The notes: a model not told the origin generated them from the letters alone. A stretch of DNA of 64,000 nucleotides from Cyanidiococcus yangmingshanensis (GCA_013995675.1 VWRR01000009.1:496001-560000); one strand, 5' to 3'. Numbered from the stretch's first letter, positions 52,823 to 64,000 are shown. A program made the numbers and translations.

Positions 52823-54971
52823 GGGTCGCTAGCTCGTGGCTGGAGACGAAGCGTCGCCAAGCTGACGCCACGTCCCCGTTCCACGAAAATCGCGTTTCTT
52901 TCCCCGAGGTTTTACCCAAAAACAGAACAGAGGCTTCTCCCGATAGCAGCACCAGTCTCTCAGGGATCAACCCGGACGACGACAACCGCGTGTCCAAAGC
53001 GTAACGGAACGAAAAGCCAACGATCCAAGCTCGGCTGGCTTTGGTGACGGAAGCAGCTGGCTTGGCGCATACTCGCTCGACAGGCCAAGGATCGTTCTAG
53101 GGCAGTTGTCCGGGGACGCAACCGGAGACTCGAGCGAGGAAAGTGACTCAATGTGACAGTGTTTTATTGAAGAGTGCAAGAAAGCGGGAGTTTGATGAAA
53201 CATAGATCGATCTGGTGAATAGCCTCAGGGCTCGCTTTTGGGATGGCGTTCTATCAAGAGCGACGCCTCGAGCGATAAAACGCTGAAGCAGCGTTTATTT
53301 CGAGGCGGACAGGTATCCGCCGCCAGCCCCATCGGGTCACTGTCGTTGCAAGAAACATCACTGTAGAGAATCGCATTCGTAGAGGTTTGTATACTTGGAA
53401 AATCAAGATGATCAACTCAGGAACGGATACGTTGCTTTCTACTGGTTCCAATAGAGCGATGTGGACGTCCCGGAGTACTCAGATGCGGTTACGACTCGGA
53501 GCGACCGCTGAACATACAACGTTCTCACCCGAAAATAAACTGAATGTGGCATCGACGAATCGTTTAAATGAAGGATGGGAAGCAAGCTCGGCAGCCTTAC
53601 GCAAATGAATAGAACGCTCTGCAGTAAATCCTTTAGAAGCAGCCGATAGCCTCGAATCGTGCGCTGTAAAGCCTTGGATGACAGAACATAGCATCGGTGG
53701 TCCTACGGCACGCTCGGTGATCACGGCAGCATCTTTACGGATCCAGCGACTGTCCGCGGAGAACTGGTCACGACATGCAGTTGGTCGACGATTGGATTGT
53801 CTCGAGCGTCCTGCTCAGGTACTTGGGCCCGATCTGGTGATTGATGCTAACAGCGCCATCATAAGCATCGATAAGACAGCTGCCGCGTAGCATCAGTTCT
53901 GGTTGGGGGAGTGGAATTCGCGCCGCGCTCCACCGTTGTCCTGTTTTGAAATACAGCAGAATCGTTGTATATCGTGAGCGGCTCTTTTTGCGAGATACAA
54001 AACAAAAAGTGATGCAGCGAAAAATATCGAGTGCCGGAAGCGCTCTTTTCATTCGAGAACCAAACCTCTGGACTGCTGCAAAGCCCCACGCATTTGGTCA
54101 GGGTGCATTCGTTCTGGAACGACGCTTGCCGACATTGCGTTTCGCGCACTCGTCGAATGCCGCGGCGAGAACGAGAGCATAACCTCTCTGCTCGCCTTGT
54201 TCCTGGATAACCAGCGCCTTGGTTGTAGTACGCCGACCCTGAACCCTTACGCTTTGGCTTGAGTCGCGCGCTCCAGTGGCGTCTCTTGTTGCAAACGCTC
54301 ACCAGAGTTTCGCTCAGTTTCGTTGCAGTAAAATTGTTCAACCAGAAAAACCGCAATCTTCGAAAGCATCCACTACTGTGTGCAGCAAGTGAAAGGGTTC
54401 GCCAGTGCGCTTCAAGCGACCCGCATCAAACATGGTGCAAGAAACATGCGCGACTTCAAGGCTCCTTTCGCTGAGGTTTGCGAAAACGCTCCGTTCCAAG
54501 GTTCACTAAAGATCTTCAACAGCGCTTCGACGAGTTCCCGACACGCCCAGTAGCGCTCTATGCCCGCTCGGTACGCAGCACTGGCGTAGCTCCTCCTGCA
54601 GCGCTTTCACTTCAAGTTCTCTTCGAAGCAACTGTTGAGCTCGTTTCCCGTCCTGCTGAATCCGCTGAAACGCTGCACGGCCGATGATTTCATCGGTCAC
54701 ACGATCCGTCATAGCGAGAAAACCGTCACCTGACCGAGCAGTCCGATAAGTGAGCCTTCCTGACGAGTGCTGAACGCTTCACGCACGAGACGTGCAGTTC
54801 GCAGACAGCGCAACCCCGAGCGCAGGCAGTCGTCCTAGAAGAGGCGTCAAGGCGGCCGCGAACGCAAGCACGATAGTTGTTCCCGAGATTGTGCAGCAAG
54901 ACGTGTGTCATCTTTTTGGAAGTGTATCCCTTGCGAGACTGGCAAACTATCGGGCTTTTTATTAAAGCTCT
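52823..54971. other. Divergent intergenic region between SAPS and PEX14 genes
   Basis: 2.1 kb without a recognisable gene. The best candidate is a 68-codon minus frame with ATG at 54712 (54506-54712) that reads as a coiled coil (AQQLLRRELEVKALQEELRQ), but it matches no family I know. Other frames on both strands look like chance. Promoters of both flanking genes must lie here. Confidence 0.45.
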
Positions 54972-55544
54972 ATGCGCGAGGACTGGGTCCAGCGAGCGGT
55001 AGAGTTCCTGCGTCACCAGTCGGTGACGGATGCTACTGAGGCAGCTCAGTTTCTCCGGTCGAAAGGCTTCTCAGAGGAGGAGCTCGATGAGGCCTGGAAA
55101 CGGGCGGGAGGTAAGTTTGGCACGGGTTCGAGACCGCCACGCCCGCCAGACTCGCCTGCAGCCGAGATGGCTGAAGGTTTTGGTGCGTTGGCGGCACGAC
55201 AGCCATCAGAGCGCTCTGGCTCCCGGGCTTGGACCTGGGCTTGGCGAGTAGCACTGGCTGTCAGCGCGATCTCCCTACTTCGTGAGTTCCTCCGAAAGTA
55301 TGTGGTGCCGCTTTACTATCCCGACCAACGCCGAATGGTGAGAAAACCAGCCAGCGAGGGGAGTGTCTTACGGAAGGAGATTCGACAGCTGCGACAATCC
55401 ATCGAGAGCTTGGGCACTGTCATTCGCTCCATGAACGACCAGATACAGCAGCATTGGCGCGATACACAGGAGCAACTGCGTGAACTACGCACAGAGCTTC
55501 GTTCTGCGCGTCCGGTGAAGACCGGTGCAGTAGGCTCTTCCTGA
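54972..55544 (+). CDS. PEX14: Peroxin 14 (PEX14), peroxisomal docking protein
   Basis: PEX14 docks the cargo receptors PEX5/PEX7 at the peroxisomal membrane. ATG 54972 gives 190 residues. The N-terminal receptor-binding domain is clear: VQRAVEFLRHQSVTDA, then AAQFLRSKGFSEEELDEAWK, matching the family helices that bind WxxxF motifs. A hydrophobic segment (WRVALAVSAISLLREFLRKY) is the membrane span. A coiled coil follows (RKEIRQLRQSIESLGTVIRS) to near the C-terminus. Domain order is standard, but the protein is about half the usual length and lacks the long C-terminal tail. The clean frame and stop suggest a naturally short version. Confidence 0.85.
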   Translation: MREDWVQRAVEFLRHQSVTDATEAAQFLRSKGFSEEELDEAWKRAGGKFGTGSRPPRPPDSPAAEMAEGFGALAARQPSERSGSRAWTWAWRVALAVSAISLLREFLRKYVVPLYYPDQRRMVRKPASEGSVLRKEIRQLRQSIESLGTVIRSMNDQIQQHWRDTQEQLRELRTELRSARPVKTGAVGSS

Positions 55545-57733
55545 AGGAGCCGTCTGGTGCCACCAGCACCCAGGAGGTGTCGACATTGCAACCTTCGTCT
55601 GTGAACGGTTTAGAAACCGATGCTGCTTCATGGACGCTGCCTGACTTTGACAGTATCGAGCCTGCTGATGCGACACGTTAGGATCACGGCTCGTGACGGA
55701 GTGCAATGCTGGCCAGCGGAAGCGTACGCTTCGCAAGTGGTGACTGCAACGTGCTGTCTCCTGAAGCCGCTCTTGATCATGACCTCGACTCGACTCTCCG
55801 CGCATGATCATCTATCTTGCTTTGCCCATTCCAAGAGTTGATCTGCACTCATTCGCATCAAGGACGGGGCTGTGTTGCAAACCCCAAGACAATTGTTGAA
55901 TCATGTTTGAAAAAGAGAGATAAACCAACCCGAATGCAACGCAGCAGGTGGATACTCGGCGTCGACTGTGACCTTGCCGAAACAATCCATGAATATGGTT
56001 GCATTCGAGGAGCGACCACATCTCCGGGCGTGCATGGAACGCCCCGCTGGCCACAAACGCTGTACGACGCAAGAATCGATCTGCTCACAGTTGCTCAGCG
56101 CGTACCCAATGACGAATAAACGTCCCCGAAAGATCCTCTGCGGACTGATCGAACGCAAAACGGCTTTCAAATTCCTCCAAAAGGAGCGCTGTACATCAGT
56201 GTCGCTCGAGACGATATCATGGACCTGCCGAACGTGCGTTGCAAGTGTTGGCGATGCAACCTGAGCGCGATGGCCGCGTCGAACCATTCGCAGTGAGGAA
56301 GAGCGATAGCCGTTGCGGCGACGGTCATCCGAGCCGAACGAGTGCACCATCGTTCAAGATATGACCACGGCGACGATGCACATGTCGCTCGTTCACCAGT
56401 AAGACCAGTCATCGCATCGAGCCGAGCTACGCCAGCAGACCTGCATTCAGCCGGTGCGGCGCACGCCATGCTGGGTCCAGTGCAGATCCGCGACGCCCAT
56501 CGACCGAGCTGGTGAGACATCGAAACAGAGTTCTGTCATTCCTTGGCAGTAGCGCCGGCGGAGGGACCGCCAAGCCGATATCATCAGTGGCGAGCATAGG
56601 CGTAACCAGCACACCAAGTCATCCGTATCTCTTCTGCTTCTTTTCGCGAGTGCAGCTCCCGATTGAGTCGTCATCAGATCCCAATCCGCACGAGACCTGA
56701 AGTACATCCTGCATATCGCCGAATCCGTGCCGGTGGACGCGTTCGACGGATCGAATGCATTCGGGTATGCCTCTGGACACACGGATCCACAACTTTCTGA
56801 TTGCGTGTCTGTGCGTGCGTGTGATCCCCGCCACCGATCGTCGATACGTGTAGATGTCACGTCACGCCAGCATCGTGACAGACGCGTCCACCCGTGTGTG
56901 ACCGCTCGCCGCTGCTGGGCCTCGACCAGGGGAGGCGGTTTGGGATCACCTCGATGTGGGCGCGCGCACGCTCCAGCGATCGATAGAAACGGTGACGTTG
57001 GCGAATCGAACGCAATTCGCGGGGCCGTTCCGAACGCGATGGTCATCGCAGAACGCTAGACGTTTCTCAGCGCGCTCGTCGAACGTGATGGTGTCGTTTC
57101 GGTGCCGGGGGAGACTCGGCGACGACCGCCTCCTGTTGGGCGACGAGTGCATTGTTTCGCCTCTGGGAAGCCACCTTTCCGTGAACGTTTGGTTATTTCT
57201 TCGGATTGTGTTGGTTTGTGGGAGGAGTCTCGGGATACGGTGTTTTCAGGAGGTGTTCGAGCGTGTCGACCGGCTTTGAACTCGTTGCTCGAAACAGGGT
57301 TTCTGTCCGTTCGTCTACGACTTGTTTTGCATCGGAGCGTGCAACATTCCTGACTGCGCTTGTTTCAGTGAAGTGCGTGCGTTAGGTGTGCGAGCAGCTC
57401 GAGGAAAGGCGCTAGCGTTGAGGTATTCGCTCACTCGGTTGCGCCGGGTTCGAGGCCCCTCAAAGTCTAGCCTGGTCTGTGTTTGCGCCAGCGGCGTCCA
57501 GGGACGTTTCAAACTGCGGGACGACGTGTCGCCATTGGCTCTCGCGTGCGCGCCGCAGACCGGTTCGCGATCAATAAAAGCATTGAGCAGCGGCGAGTTG
57601 GGATATTTTGCAGCTCACTGCGTTTTCAAAGTGCATCCGTAATTGGGTGGGGTTTCAGAGACCCGCCCTCGCATTTCGGAACGATCTTGCATCCGTGAGC
57701 GCTTGTCGCTCGCTCAGTGGCCGATGATGGACC
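55545..57733. other. Long intergenic region between PEX14 and the ACT-domain gene
   Basis: 2.2 kb with only short or ATG-less frames on both strands and no recognisable gene. A T-arm-like CCGGGTTCGAGGCCC near 57448 does not extend to a tRNA. It may contain an unrecognised small gene. Confidence 0.45.
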
Positions 57734-60186
57734 ATGGCTCGACAACCGCAATCCCGCTCAGAGAGGCGATGCTGGTCACATCGACAAGAACGAACCTCGA
57801 ATGCTTGGCCTGGTCGCTCGATCCAGTCCCCAGTGTACCACGATGAGCTCGACGCTATAGGGCTATGCACCAGCCCGGCGCTGCAGCCTTCGCTGGATAC
57901 ATATATTCAGAACGATCGCACGGTATGGAATGTGCGAGTCGATCCCGTGTTGAATCGTTGGCATGCTTACTGTCGGCATCGGTCTGGAGATGATCTTTTA
58001 CTGAAGAGTGTGCATGTTTTGGAGGATTGTTGCCTTGAGATCGAGGAGATGGCTTGGGATTCATCGTTGTCTGAGTGCTTGCTTGAGAGCAGCGCGTCAG
58101 ACTGGCGCACGTTGCATCTTCGCGGGTGCTGTCCGTACGGGTCCGAGGCTGCCGATATTGGACGACGGTTGCAGATGGCGATCCGGCACTTGGACCAATG
58201 GGATGATTTCGTTTGTGCCAGCAACCGATCGGAGTCGATTGAGCTCCCCAGCAACGATGAGTTGGCGCTTCTCGTTGACCAATGGCAGCAACGGGGCGAA
58301 TGCGTGGTTTTCATTCGCAATGCCCAGTGCACTCCGGAGGCAGCCGAACAAATTCTAGATTACATCCATCGACAAGGGCTGGCGATTCGGAGCGCAGAAG
58401 TCGTCACAGGCGGTTCCAATGATTTCGCGGTGACGCCGGAGTCCGCCTCATGCCCGTGTCCCGAATGCTTCGCCCAGGTTCAGCAGCTCTGGGCCGCCGC
58501 GCAAGCTCGATCGTTGCACGCCAGTGTCCCCACAACCTTGATACTTGGCGTCGCTGGTTCAGGCGGTGCGACCGTTGACTCACCCAACCAGTTGGGTACA
58601 CTGCGAGAGCTCTGTTTGCAACTGGGCGGGCCGGAATGTTCCGTTGAGGTATATCTTCCCAAGTCGGTGCCAGCGGAAACCGCAGCGACTGCACGTTCAG
58701 AGATGTCGCACATGTAGCGGATCCAGCACATGCATCTCGAGCGACACGGAGGAAGACCCCTCCTCAGAGAACGAGGAAGTGGACTCCTTGGTGTCAGGCG
58801 GAGCCTCATATGACGGCCCGGACCATTTCGCATCCTGTTCGAGCGATACCGCCGTGCGCACCACAGCCACAGGAGCCCTGCCTAGCCATCGCCATTCAGA
58901 TGAGGCTACGCCAACGACAGACGAAATCTCCGGACAGGGAGCCAGCGCAATACAGGACGATGCGGCGGAACGCTCACACGGCGTTGTGATCATCTCTTCG
59001 GTGTCGTCTCTTGGGGCACGATCCGGCCCCGACTGCGATTCGGCGCCCAGCATGCAACGGCCCCATGAAAGAGTGCCAGACGACCGGGCCGTCGTCAAGC
59101 TCGTCTCGGGGGATGCTCAGAAAACGAGGCGTTGCGGCAGTCGTCTGCGAGACCGCTCCAAGGCAGGGCGCGAGCTGAGCACAAAAAGCGAGGCAGCTGA
59201 ACGAAACATTTCCCTTGTGTCGGAGGAACCGCTCAGACAAGTCGACGACACGCTCGCTAGGTCACAGGCACCGAGCCATTCCCGCTGGCCAAGCACATCC
59301 AAGGCCCGAAATCGACCAGTGCGCTCGGCATGGCCCTCCTCGAATCGCCCGCTGCGTGGCGAGCGATCCTCGGGTTCAGCAATAACAACAACAACAACAG
59401 CTGCAGCAACAGCAGCACATACCCTGACTGCTGCTGACAACGAGATCGACACTCGTGAGCCTCTCTCATCGCTCACGCATCCTATCGAATCTCTTCGTTT
59501 CGGATATCCCGCACATCAAGGTCGAATATGATGAAGAACTGGATCGCTTCCAAGTGCACATCGATACGCATTCACGACCGGGGATCACGTTCGATCTCGT
59601 GCGAGCGTTCCGGGCCCTGAACCTCGTCATCGAGCGCGCCTCGATGGCAAGGACGGATCGCGTGCCGCGTGTCGATGCCCGTGCATCTACGCATTCTGAA
59701 GCAGCCGTTGAGACGAGGACTCGCGCACAGATTTTACTCCAAATACCCAAACATACATACCCAGGCATCCGTTCGTTCCGCTGGCAGACTGCAACGAGAC
59801 CAGAAGTTGCATCCCTGGAAGCCCAGCTACGCAGCACCATCCTGGATGTGCTCTGCAATCCGATCTGGATGCGCAATCGACCCGATGGGGCGGTGACCTG
59901 CGTCGACATTCGCAGTCCGGCGCGCGACGGTCGACTCGGGGACCTGTTGCGATTCGTGCACGCATCGCGACTGCGTGTCCGTCGAGCGCGCATGCGCACG
60001 CATGGCACTCGTGTCCATGACTGCTTGTATCTCACGGATATGGTGATGCAAAAGGCGGTTCCATCGCTACTTTGGGCAGATTTACGTGCGCAGATGTTGG
60101 CTGCTGTTGTTGGTGTGGACTGTTTGGCCCTGATTCATCCGACGTTGGCGAGCCTTGCGACGATCGGGATGACACATGACGTCTGA
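57734..60186 (+). CDS. ACT-repeat protein, split over three frames
   Basis: ACT domains bind amino acids and regulate metabolic enzymes; plant ACR proteins carry several. Reading starts at ATG 57734. The first frame has an ACT-like unit (RVDPVLNRWHAYCRHRSGDD, then LKSVHVLEDCCLEIEEMAWD) and a second weaker one (CVVFIRNAQCTPEAAEQILD). It ends in TAG at 58715-58717. The +1 frame continues as a 260-residue acidic, Ser/Thr-rich linker with an ACA/GCA microsatellite near 59384-59420. A second +1 step before 59505 leads to IKVEYDEELDRFQVHID with SRPGITFDLVRAFRALNLVI, a clear ACT domain, and a final unit ending RVHDCLYLTDMVMQKAV. The similarity between units supports one gene. No enzymatic domain is attached. 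A nitrogen- or amino-acid-sensing role is inferred. Confidence 0.62.
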
Positions 60187-62407
60187 CCGACTGGTCTGCT
60201 GTGTGCTTGCTTGACTCGGCTCGTGAGCGATCATTGCGAGAAGCACTGCTCGACTGAGACGAAGGCTGGCGGTATGGTCTTCGGCAAGTTGGCGTAGGGG
60301 CCTCGACGGGCTGGCGTCTAACGCGCGCCGCCATCGAGGCCAGACCAGCCGATTCCATTGACGCACGAGGCGGTGCATGGCCGCGGTCAGGGTTGATAGA
60401 TCGTCATGGTTGCTTGTCGGGTCGCTGTAACCGAGTGTGCGTACTCTTCCCTGCAGACGTAAACAGACTCCTTGACACAAGGCGATGAACTGACGAATGG
60501 AGAGGAGCATGGCCGAGAACGCAGGTGCGAGGTCAGCGGTCTGCGCAACAGGTCTGGTCATCCGCCGGCGACTCGGAGAGGTGCTGGTGCTGACGCCTCG
60601 CGACCACGAGGGGCGCGTTCGCGAAAATGACGCGTTGTGAACCTTCTCTTTCGGAGTGGATGGATCAGCAAAGTCGTTGGCGTCAGCGCTAGTTCGGTCC
60701 TGCCAGAATAAACCGACAGAGGCCATGCGAAAGTATTCATCAAGCGCGGCTTTGAATGCACTCAGGGGCGGATCGTTGCGATTGTTTTCGAGCTGCGCGA
60801 CCAGGATGCGCCACGCGGGTGCAAGGATCTCAGCATAGAGGCACCGAATGATGGCGTGAACGCACTGACTGAGGTATGAGCGGAAGAGCGCACATGTCGC
60901 CAGTATCGTTTGGGGATGATCCGCGCAGCACTGCGGGTCGCGTGCTGGCACTGTGGCCATGCGTGTTGGTGCCCAGCGGCGGAGGTCCTGATAGAGCCGG
61001 GCGAGTTCGCCGGCCACTCGATCGAGCTGGTGCTCAGCAAGTCGTAACCTCCAAGCGACGTTGTACAGACGCTGGTACTCGCTGAAGCGAGGGCATTGGC
61101 GCAAGAGATAGTGAATTGGCTCGGGGAATGCGTAGGTTAGCATGAATGCATCGGCGATACAGTCCTTGATCGCGAGCGTGTGGATCTACCAGGTAAACGT
61201 CGAGACAGTCTTGCGTGCTGTCCACAGAAGACCGAACAGAGCGACCAAGTCCGCTGAGAGCAAGCGCCTCGACCAGAGCTTGAACGAGGTGGCTTCGCTC
61301 TACGGTCGTGGTTTTGCAGCGGAGCAGCGGCTCGAGCTTTTCTATCAAATGGCCGGCGAAATCGCTGTTCTCAAGCAGCACGAACATGCGGTGGAATTCA
61401 AGTTGTTGCAGCAATCGAAAACGCTCGAGAAAGAGATCTCGAATGGGTACATCATGCCGCAGATGCTCTATCAGGTCGAGCCTCTGCATCCATTTGGTGG
61501 TGGAACCGACCACTGCAGCATCCACGAGGACAGCGCGCGACGCCGAAAAACGCGTCTCGTTCTCGAATACCGATTGCTTGGCCCATTTGCGGTAAAGAAA
61601 GCGCGAGAGACCGGCGTGGAAGATACGATCTGCCACGAGTTGCGGTATCAACGTGGGCAAAGCCTCGGGAACCAGAGCAGGGAATCTGTGCTCATCGAGC
61701 CGAATGAAGTACTCATTCTCAGCGCCCATGAGGTCGCCGTGGGTCACCCAGGATATGATCACTAGATTCATGGGTGCACTGGCGGCGGAAAAAAGCCGGT
61801 CTACGAGCTGGCGCACGGCCGGATCGCCATGGCTTCGGTACTGCCAAAGTAGATCGAGAATACGGGCAGCATCCTTCTCCCGATCGACTTGATCGCGTAA
61901 AGCATCGGAGATCATTGCTAGCCATCGCAAGAGCACACTGCGATGAGGCTCCATGAGAAGGGACAACTGAGGCAACGTTAGCCAGCCTTGGAGTTGCAGA
62001 CGCTCAGCTTGATCCAGTGCCGCATGATAGGCCTGCAGTTCTGCGGCAACGGCACTCCGCAGTGCGCTCCGGGTGCGGCTCTCCTGGGTGATTGCGTCAG
62101 GGCTCGAGGCGCGCATCGGCTCCGTCAACGCGCTGTACGTTGTACACGATTGCATGAACGGCCGTATGTGGCGCGCATAGAGCCATCCCGCTTCCGCGAT
62201 CGACCGCACCAGATGCACGACCGCATCCTCCAGATCGAGCTTCTCTACGGCAACCTGGAAAAGGTCGTTGCGCTCGTCGTATCGGATGATTTCGCTCGGT
62301 GCTCCTTTCAGCACCGCAAGCAGCTCTGGAAGCAGTTGCTGTTCGTTTTTGGAAGCATATGGCACGCCAGCCACGGACTCGACCATGATGCTTGCACCAA
62401 CTGTCAT
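60082..62407 (-). CDS. TUBGCP2: Gamma-tubulin complex component 2 (GCP2/Spc97), one frame change
   Basis: GCP2 pairs with GCP3 in the gamma-tubulin small complex that nucleates microtubules. ATG 62407 starts close to the first grip motif (LLPELLAVLKGAPSEIIRYD); GCP2 usually has a longer N-terminus. Grip1 continues with ERLQLQGWLTLPQLSLLMEP, GDPAVRQLVDRLFSAASAPM and SWVTHGDLMGAENEYFIRLD. These resemble GCP2 more than GCP3. Near 61175 the reading moves +1, to FMLTYAFPEPIHYLLRQCPR and YQRLYNVAWRLRLAEHQLDR, the start of grip2 that binds gamma-tubulin. The C-terminal part is interrupted by a Ser/Arg-rich insert. The two frames overlap at 61034-61143 with no splice signals. Combined length is about 775 residues. 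Its last 105 bp overlap the ACT-domain gene on the other strand. Confidence 0.83.
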
Positions 62408-63636
62408 TGCAATGCGTCTACCAAGACAACAAGAACAACAATCGCAGAATCGGAGGTGTTATGAGCCCTGTACGCGCGAAACCAACTTCAGAAAACCGCA
62501 CACCAAAAACGCAGCAGAGCTCGCCGAGAACCAACGTCTCAACCAAGTCCACCAAGTTCGAGCGGAACGCGCGTGCTGTAGCGGACACCTGCTCCCCAAC
62601 AGCACGCTCGCTTCCCCTTTGTCTTGCGGGAACTTTGCGATACCAAGAGTAACCGCCACGTGACGCCGCAAAGACAGGTCCTCGTTTAAATTCTATGGGT
62701 GTCTCGCACCCGTCAATATGTGTGTATGTGCAAGCAACAGTGTCTAGACTCTCTAGGCTCCCGGCAACGGAACGCCGAGATAACTCCAGGTCGAGGCGGC
62801 TCGTCAGAGAACGGTTGTTAGGGTCGTACGCGCCACGAACGTGTTCAAAAACCCGAGCGGAACGCGCCCGATCATCCATCGATACGGCGCGCGCCGAGAT
62901 GGCAGCCATGCGGCCGATCCTGGAACGATGCGTTTCCATGCTGTCCAGAGATATCCATGATTATAGAGAGAGATACAAGATGATGATGAACAGGCGGCAT
63001 GGTGCCTGCGCAGATGCGCTGCCGCGAGGCGCGTCCACCAGTCGCAGGTCTCGGCGACATTCGGCATCCCTCGAGATGGAGCAAATATCTGTTCGGGAAT
63101 GGGTGCTGTTTTGTGCACGACATATCATCCAGCGATATGAAGGCGTCATGGGAAGTCTGGTGCGACCGAATTCATTGGCGATGCTCTTGGCCAATGCATG
63201 GTGCATATTTGACAGCAGTAGATGCCCTATGCTCGCATGGATGTGCGTGTGTTCCGGAATCCTGACGCAGTTCCGTTCGGCGCAAGAGCGAGGCCGTTGC
63301 CAACCTGACCTGCCCATCATGGCCCGAAGAACCCTAGTTTGGGTATTCGCCAGACGATCGGGTACATATTCAATCCCGAGGTTCGTCTAGCGGTGCAGGT
63401 ACGCTGTCGGGGACGTTCAGCGGGACGCCTCGCCGCCGCCGTCGTCGATGGGACGGGGCGCCTGCTTGTCCGCCAGTTCATTCGCAGCCAGCGGACTCGA
63501 TGGATGGCGCAGCGGCCGGTGGTAACTGTCTCGCGCAGGAGGTCTGACTAGGAAACACCTCACAAGCGCTTCATTCATCAACATCGAAGACAGTTGATCT
63601 TACGTTCTGATCATATTATTTAGACAGGAACGAGTG
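62408..63636. other. Intergenic region upstream of GCP2, two doubtful frames
   Basis: 1.2 kb. A 231-codon plus frame (ATG 62695 to 63390) and a 173-codon minus frame (62939 to 62418) overlap each other; both begin with ATG but resemble no family, and at most one can be real. The minus frame lies just upstream of GCP2 and could in principle belong to its missing N-terminus. Confidence 0.4.
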
Positions 63637-64000
63637 ATGGATCGGGTGCAGAAAGACGCATCGTTGGACAGCAAGCGCCGAGCTGTCCGCTATCGCTTCT
63701 GTCCATCAGCGTTCGTCGGGCTCCCTGCAGGTACTTTTTTGCAACCGACCAAGCATGGTCAAGTGGCTCGTCAACGTCTCGATGGTCAATGGAGACGGAA
63801 ACTGGAGTTTGCTCGCCCGCATAGGAAATGCGCACTACCTGGCACGATCGTATCTGTCGGCCAAGGTGCTGCGGAGTCCAGCGGAGCGCCGCAAAATAGC
63901 ACTGCAACTGGCGCAGAGTCCGAAGCGAGCTCTACATTCCCAGAACCGGCCGCGATTCACCAAGTTCGCGTACCGGGTGCAACGGAAGCACACCGTCTGG
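63637..64000 (+). CDS. 5' part of an unidentified gene, cut by window end
   Basis: ATG 63637 opens a frame that stays open for all 121 codons to the window edge. It starts MDRVQKDASLDSKRRAVRYR, is basic at first, and becomes Ser/Ala/Glu-rich and probably disordered. No domain is recognisable in this piece. The AT-rich stretch just before the ATG (ATCATATTATTTAGAC) suits a 5' flank. Function cannot be inferred. Confidence 0.45.
   Translation, partial: MDRVQKDASLDSKRRAVRYRFCPSAFVGLPAGTFLQPTKHGQVARQRLDGQWRRKLEFARPHRKCALPGTIVSVGQGAAESSGAPQNSTATGAESEASSTFPEPAAIHQVRVPGATEAHRL

Noticed and set aside
57440-57470. tRNA T-arm-like sequence GGGTTCGAGGCCC
   Set aside because: The stem pairs over only three bases, and no acceptor, D or anticodon arm is present, also when circularly permuted order is considered.
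58545-59531. The middle acidic Ser/Thr-rich frame as a separate gene
   Set aside because: Its upstream ATG-led part overlaps the first ACT frame out of register, and its composition suits a linker between the two ACT-bearing parts.
62695-63390. 231-codon plus frame as a gene
   Set aside because: ATG-started but no ordered motif, and a minus frame of similar quality overlaps it. Kept only as a note in the intergenic entry.

Overview
The window is nuclear DNA of a photosynthetic eukaryote with a compact, intron-poor genome. Two genes are typical of plastid-bearing organisms: a DUF1517-family protein and an arginine-biosynthesis ArgC with a short N-terminal extension. The rest is core eukaryotic machinery: UTP20, RAD1, XRCC3, CSN5, eIF4E, GCP2, lipin, PEX14, metaxin, LETM1, a SAPS-domain phosphatase subunit and a formin. 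Almost every gene is one long open frame, and genes lie 0.3-2.2 kb apart on both strands. This best fits a unicellular red alga, perhaps a cyanidiophyte, but that placement is an inference from gene content and architecture.

Layout, with (-) and (+) for strand. 0-5.3 kb: LETM1 (-) and the tRNA methyltransferase TRM10 (+). 6.1-16.3 kb: one giant UTP20 gene (-), followed by tRNA-Val(AAC) (+). 16.8-25.8 kb: RhoGAP protein (-), lipin phosphatidate phosphatase (+), an unidentified four-helix membrane protein (-) and an unidentified helical protein (+). 27-33.3 kb: a tryptophan-rich protein (-), CSN5 with an altered metal site (+) and metaxin (-). 34.4-42.6 kb: DUF1517 (+), the 9-1-1 clamp subunit RAD1 (+), the RAD51 paralogue XRCC3 (+), 6-pyruvoyl-tetrahydropterin synthase (+) and eIF4E (-). 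42.7-43.1 kb: a 63-bp minisatellite. 43.9-52.8 kb: formin (+), ArgC (-) and a SAPS protein (-). 55-64 kb: PEX14 (+), an ACT-domain protein (+) that overlaps gamma-tubulin complex GCP2 (-) tail to tail, and the start of an unidentified gene (+) cut by the window end.

The genes do not form one pathway. RAD1 and XRCC3 are adjacent DNA-damage genes; formin and GCP2 serve the cytoskeleton; LETM1 and metaxin are mitochondrial. As expected for a nuclear genome, there are no operons.

The most striking feature is that several conserved genes change reading frame with no visible intron: UTP20 three times, the ACT-domain gene twice, and ArgC, GCP2 and formin at least once each. Nearly all are single +1 steps. 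LETM1 and DUF1517 also lack a clean in-frame ATG. Single-base insertions in the assembly are the simplest explanation. The ArgC case falls exactly on a CTT-TGA-T, the kind of site used for programmed +1 frameshifting, so it deserves a direct test. Two catalytic families carry changed active-site residues: CSN5 (first JAMM His to Arg, Asp to Glu) and RhoGAP (arginine finger to Gly).
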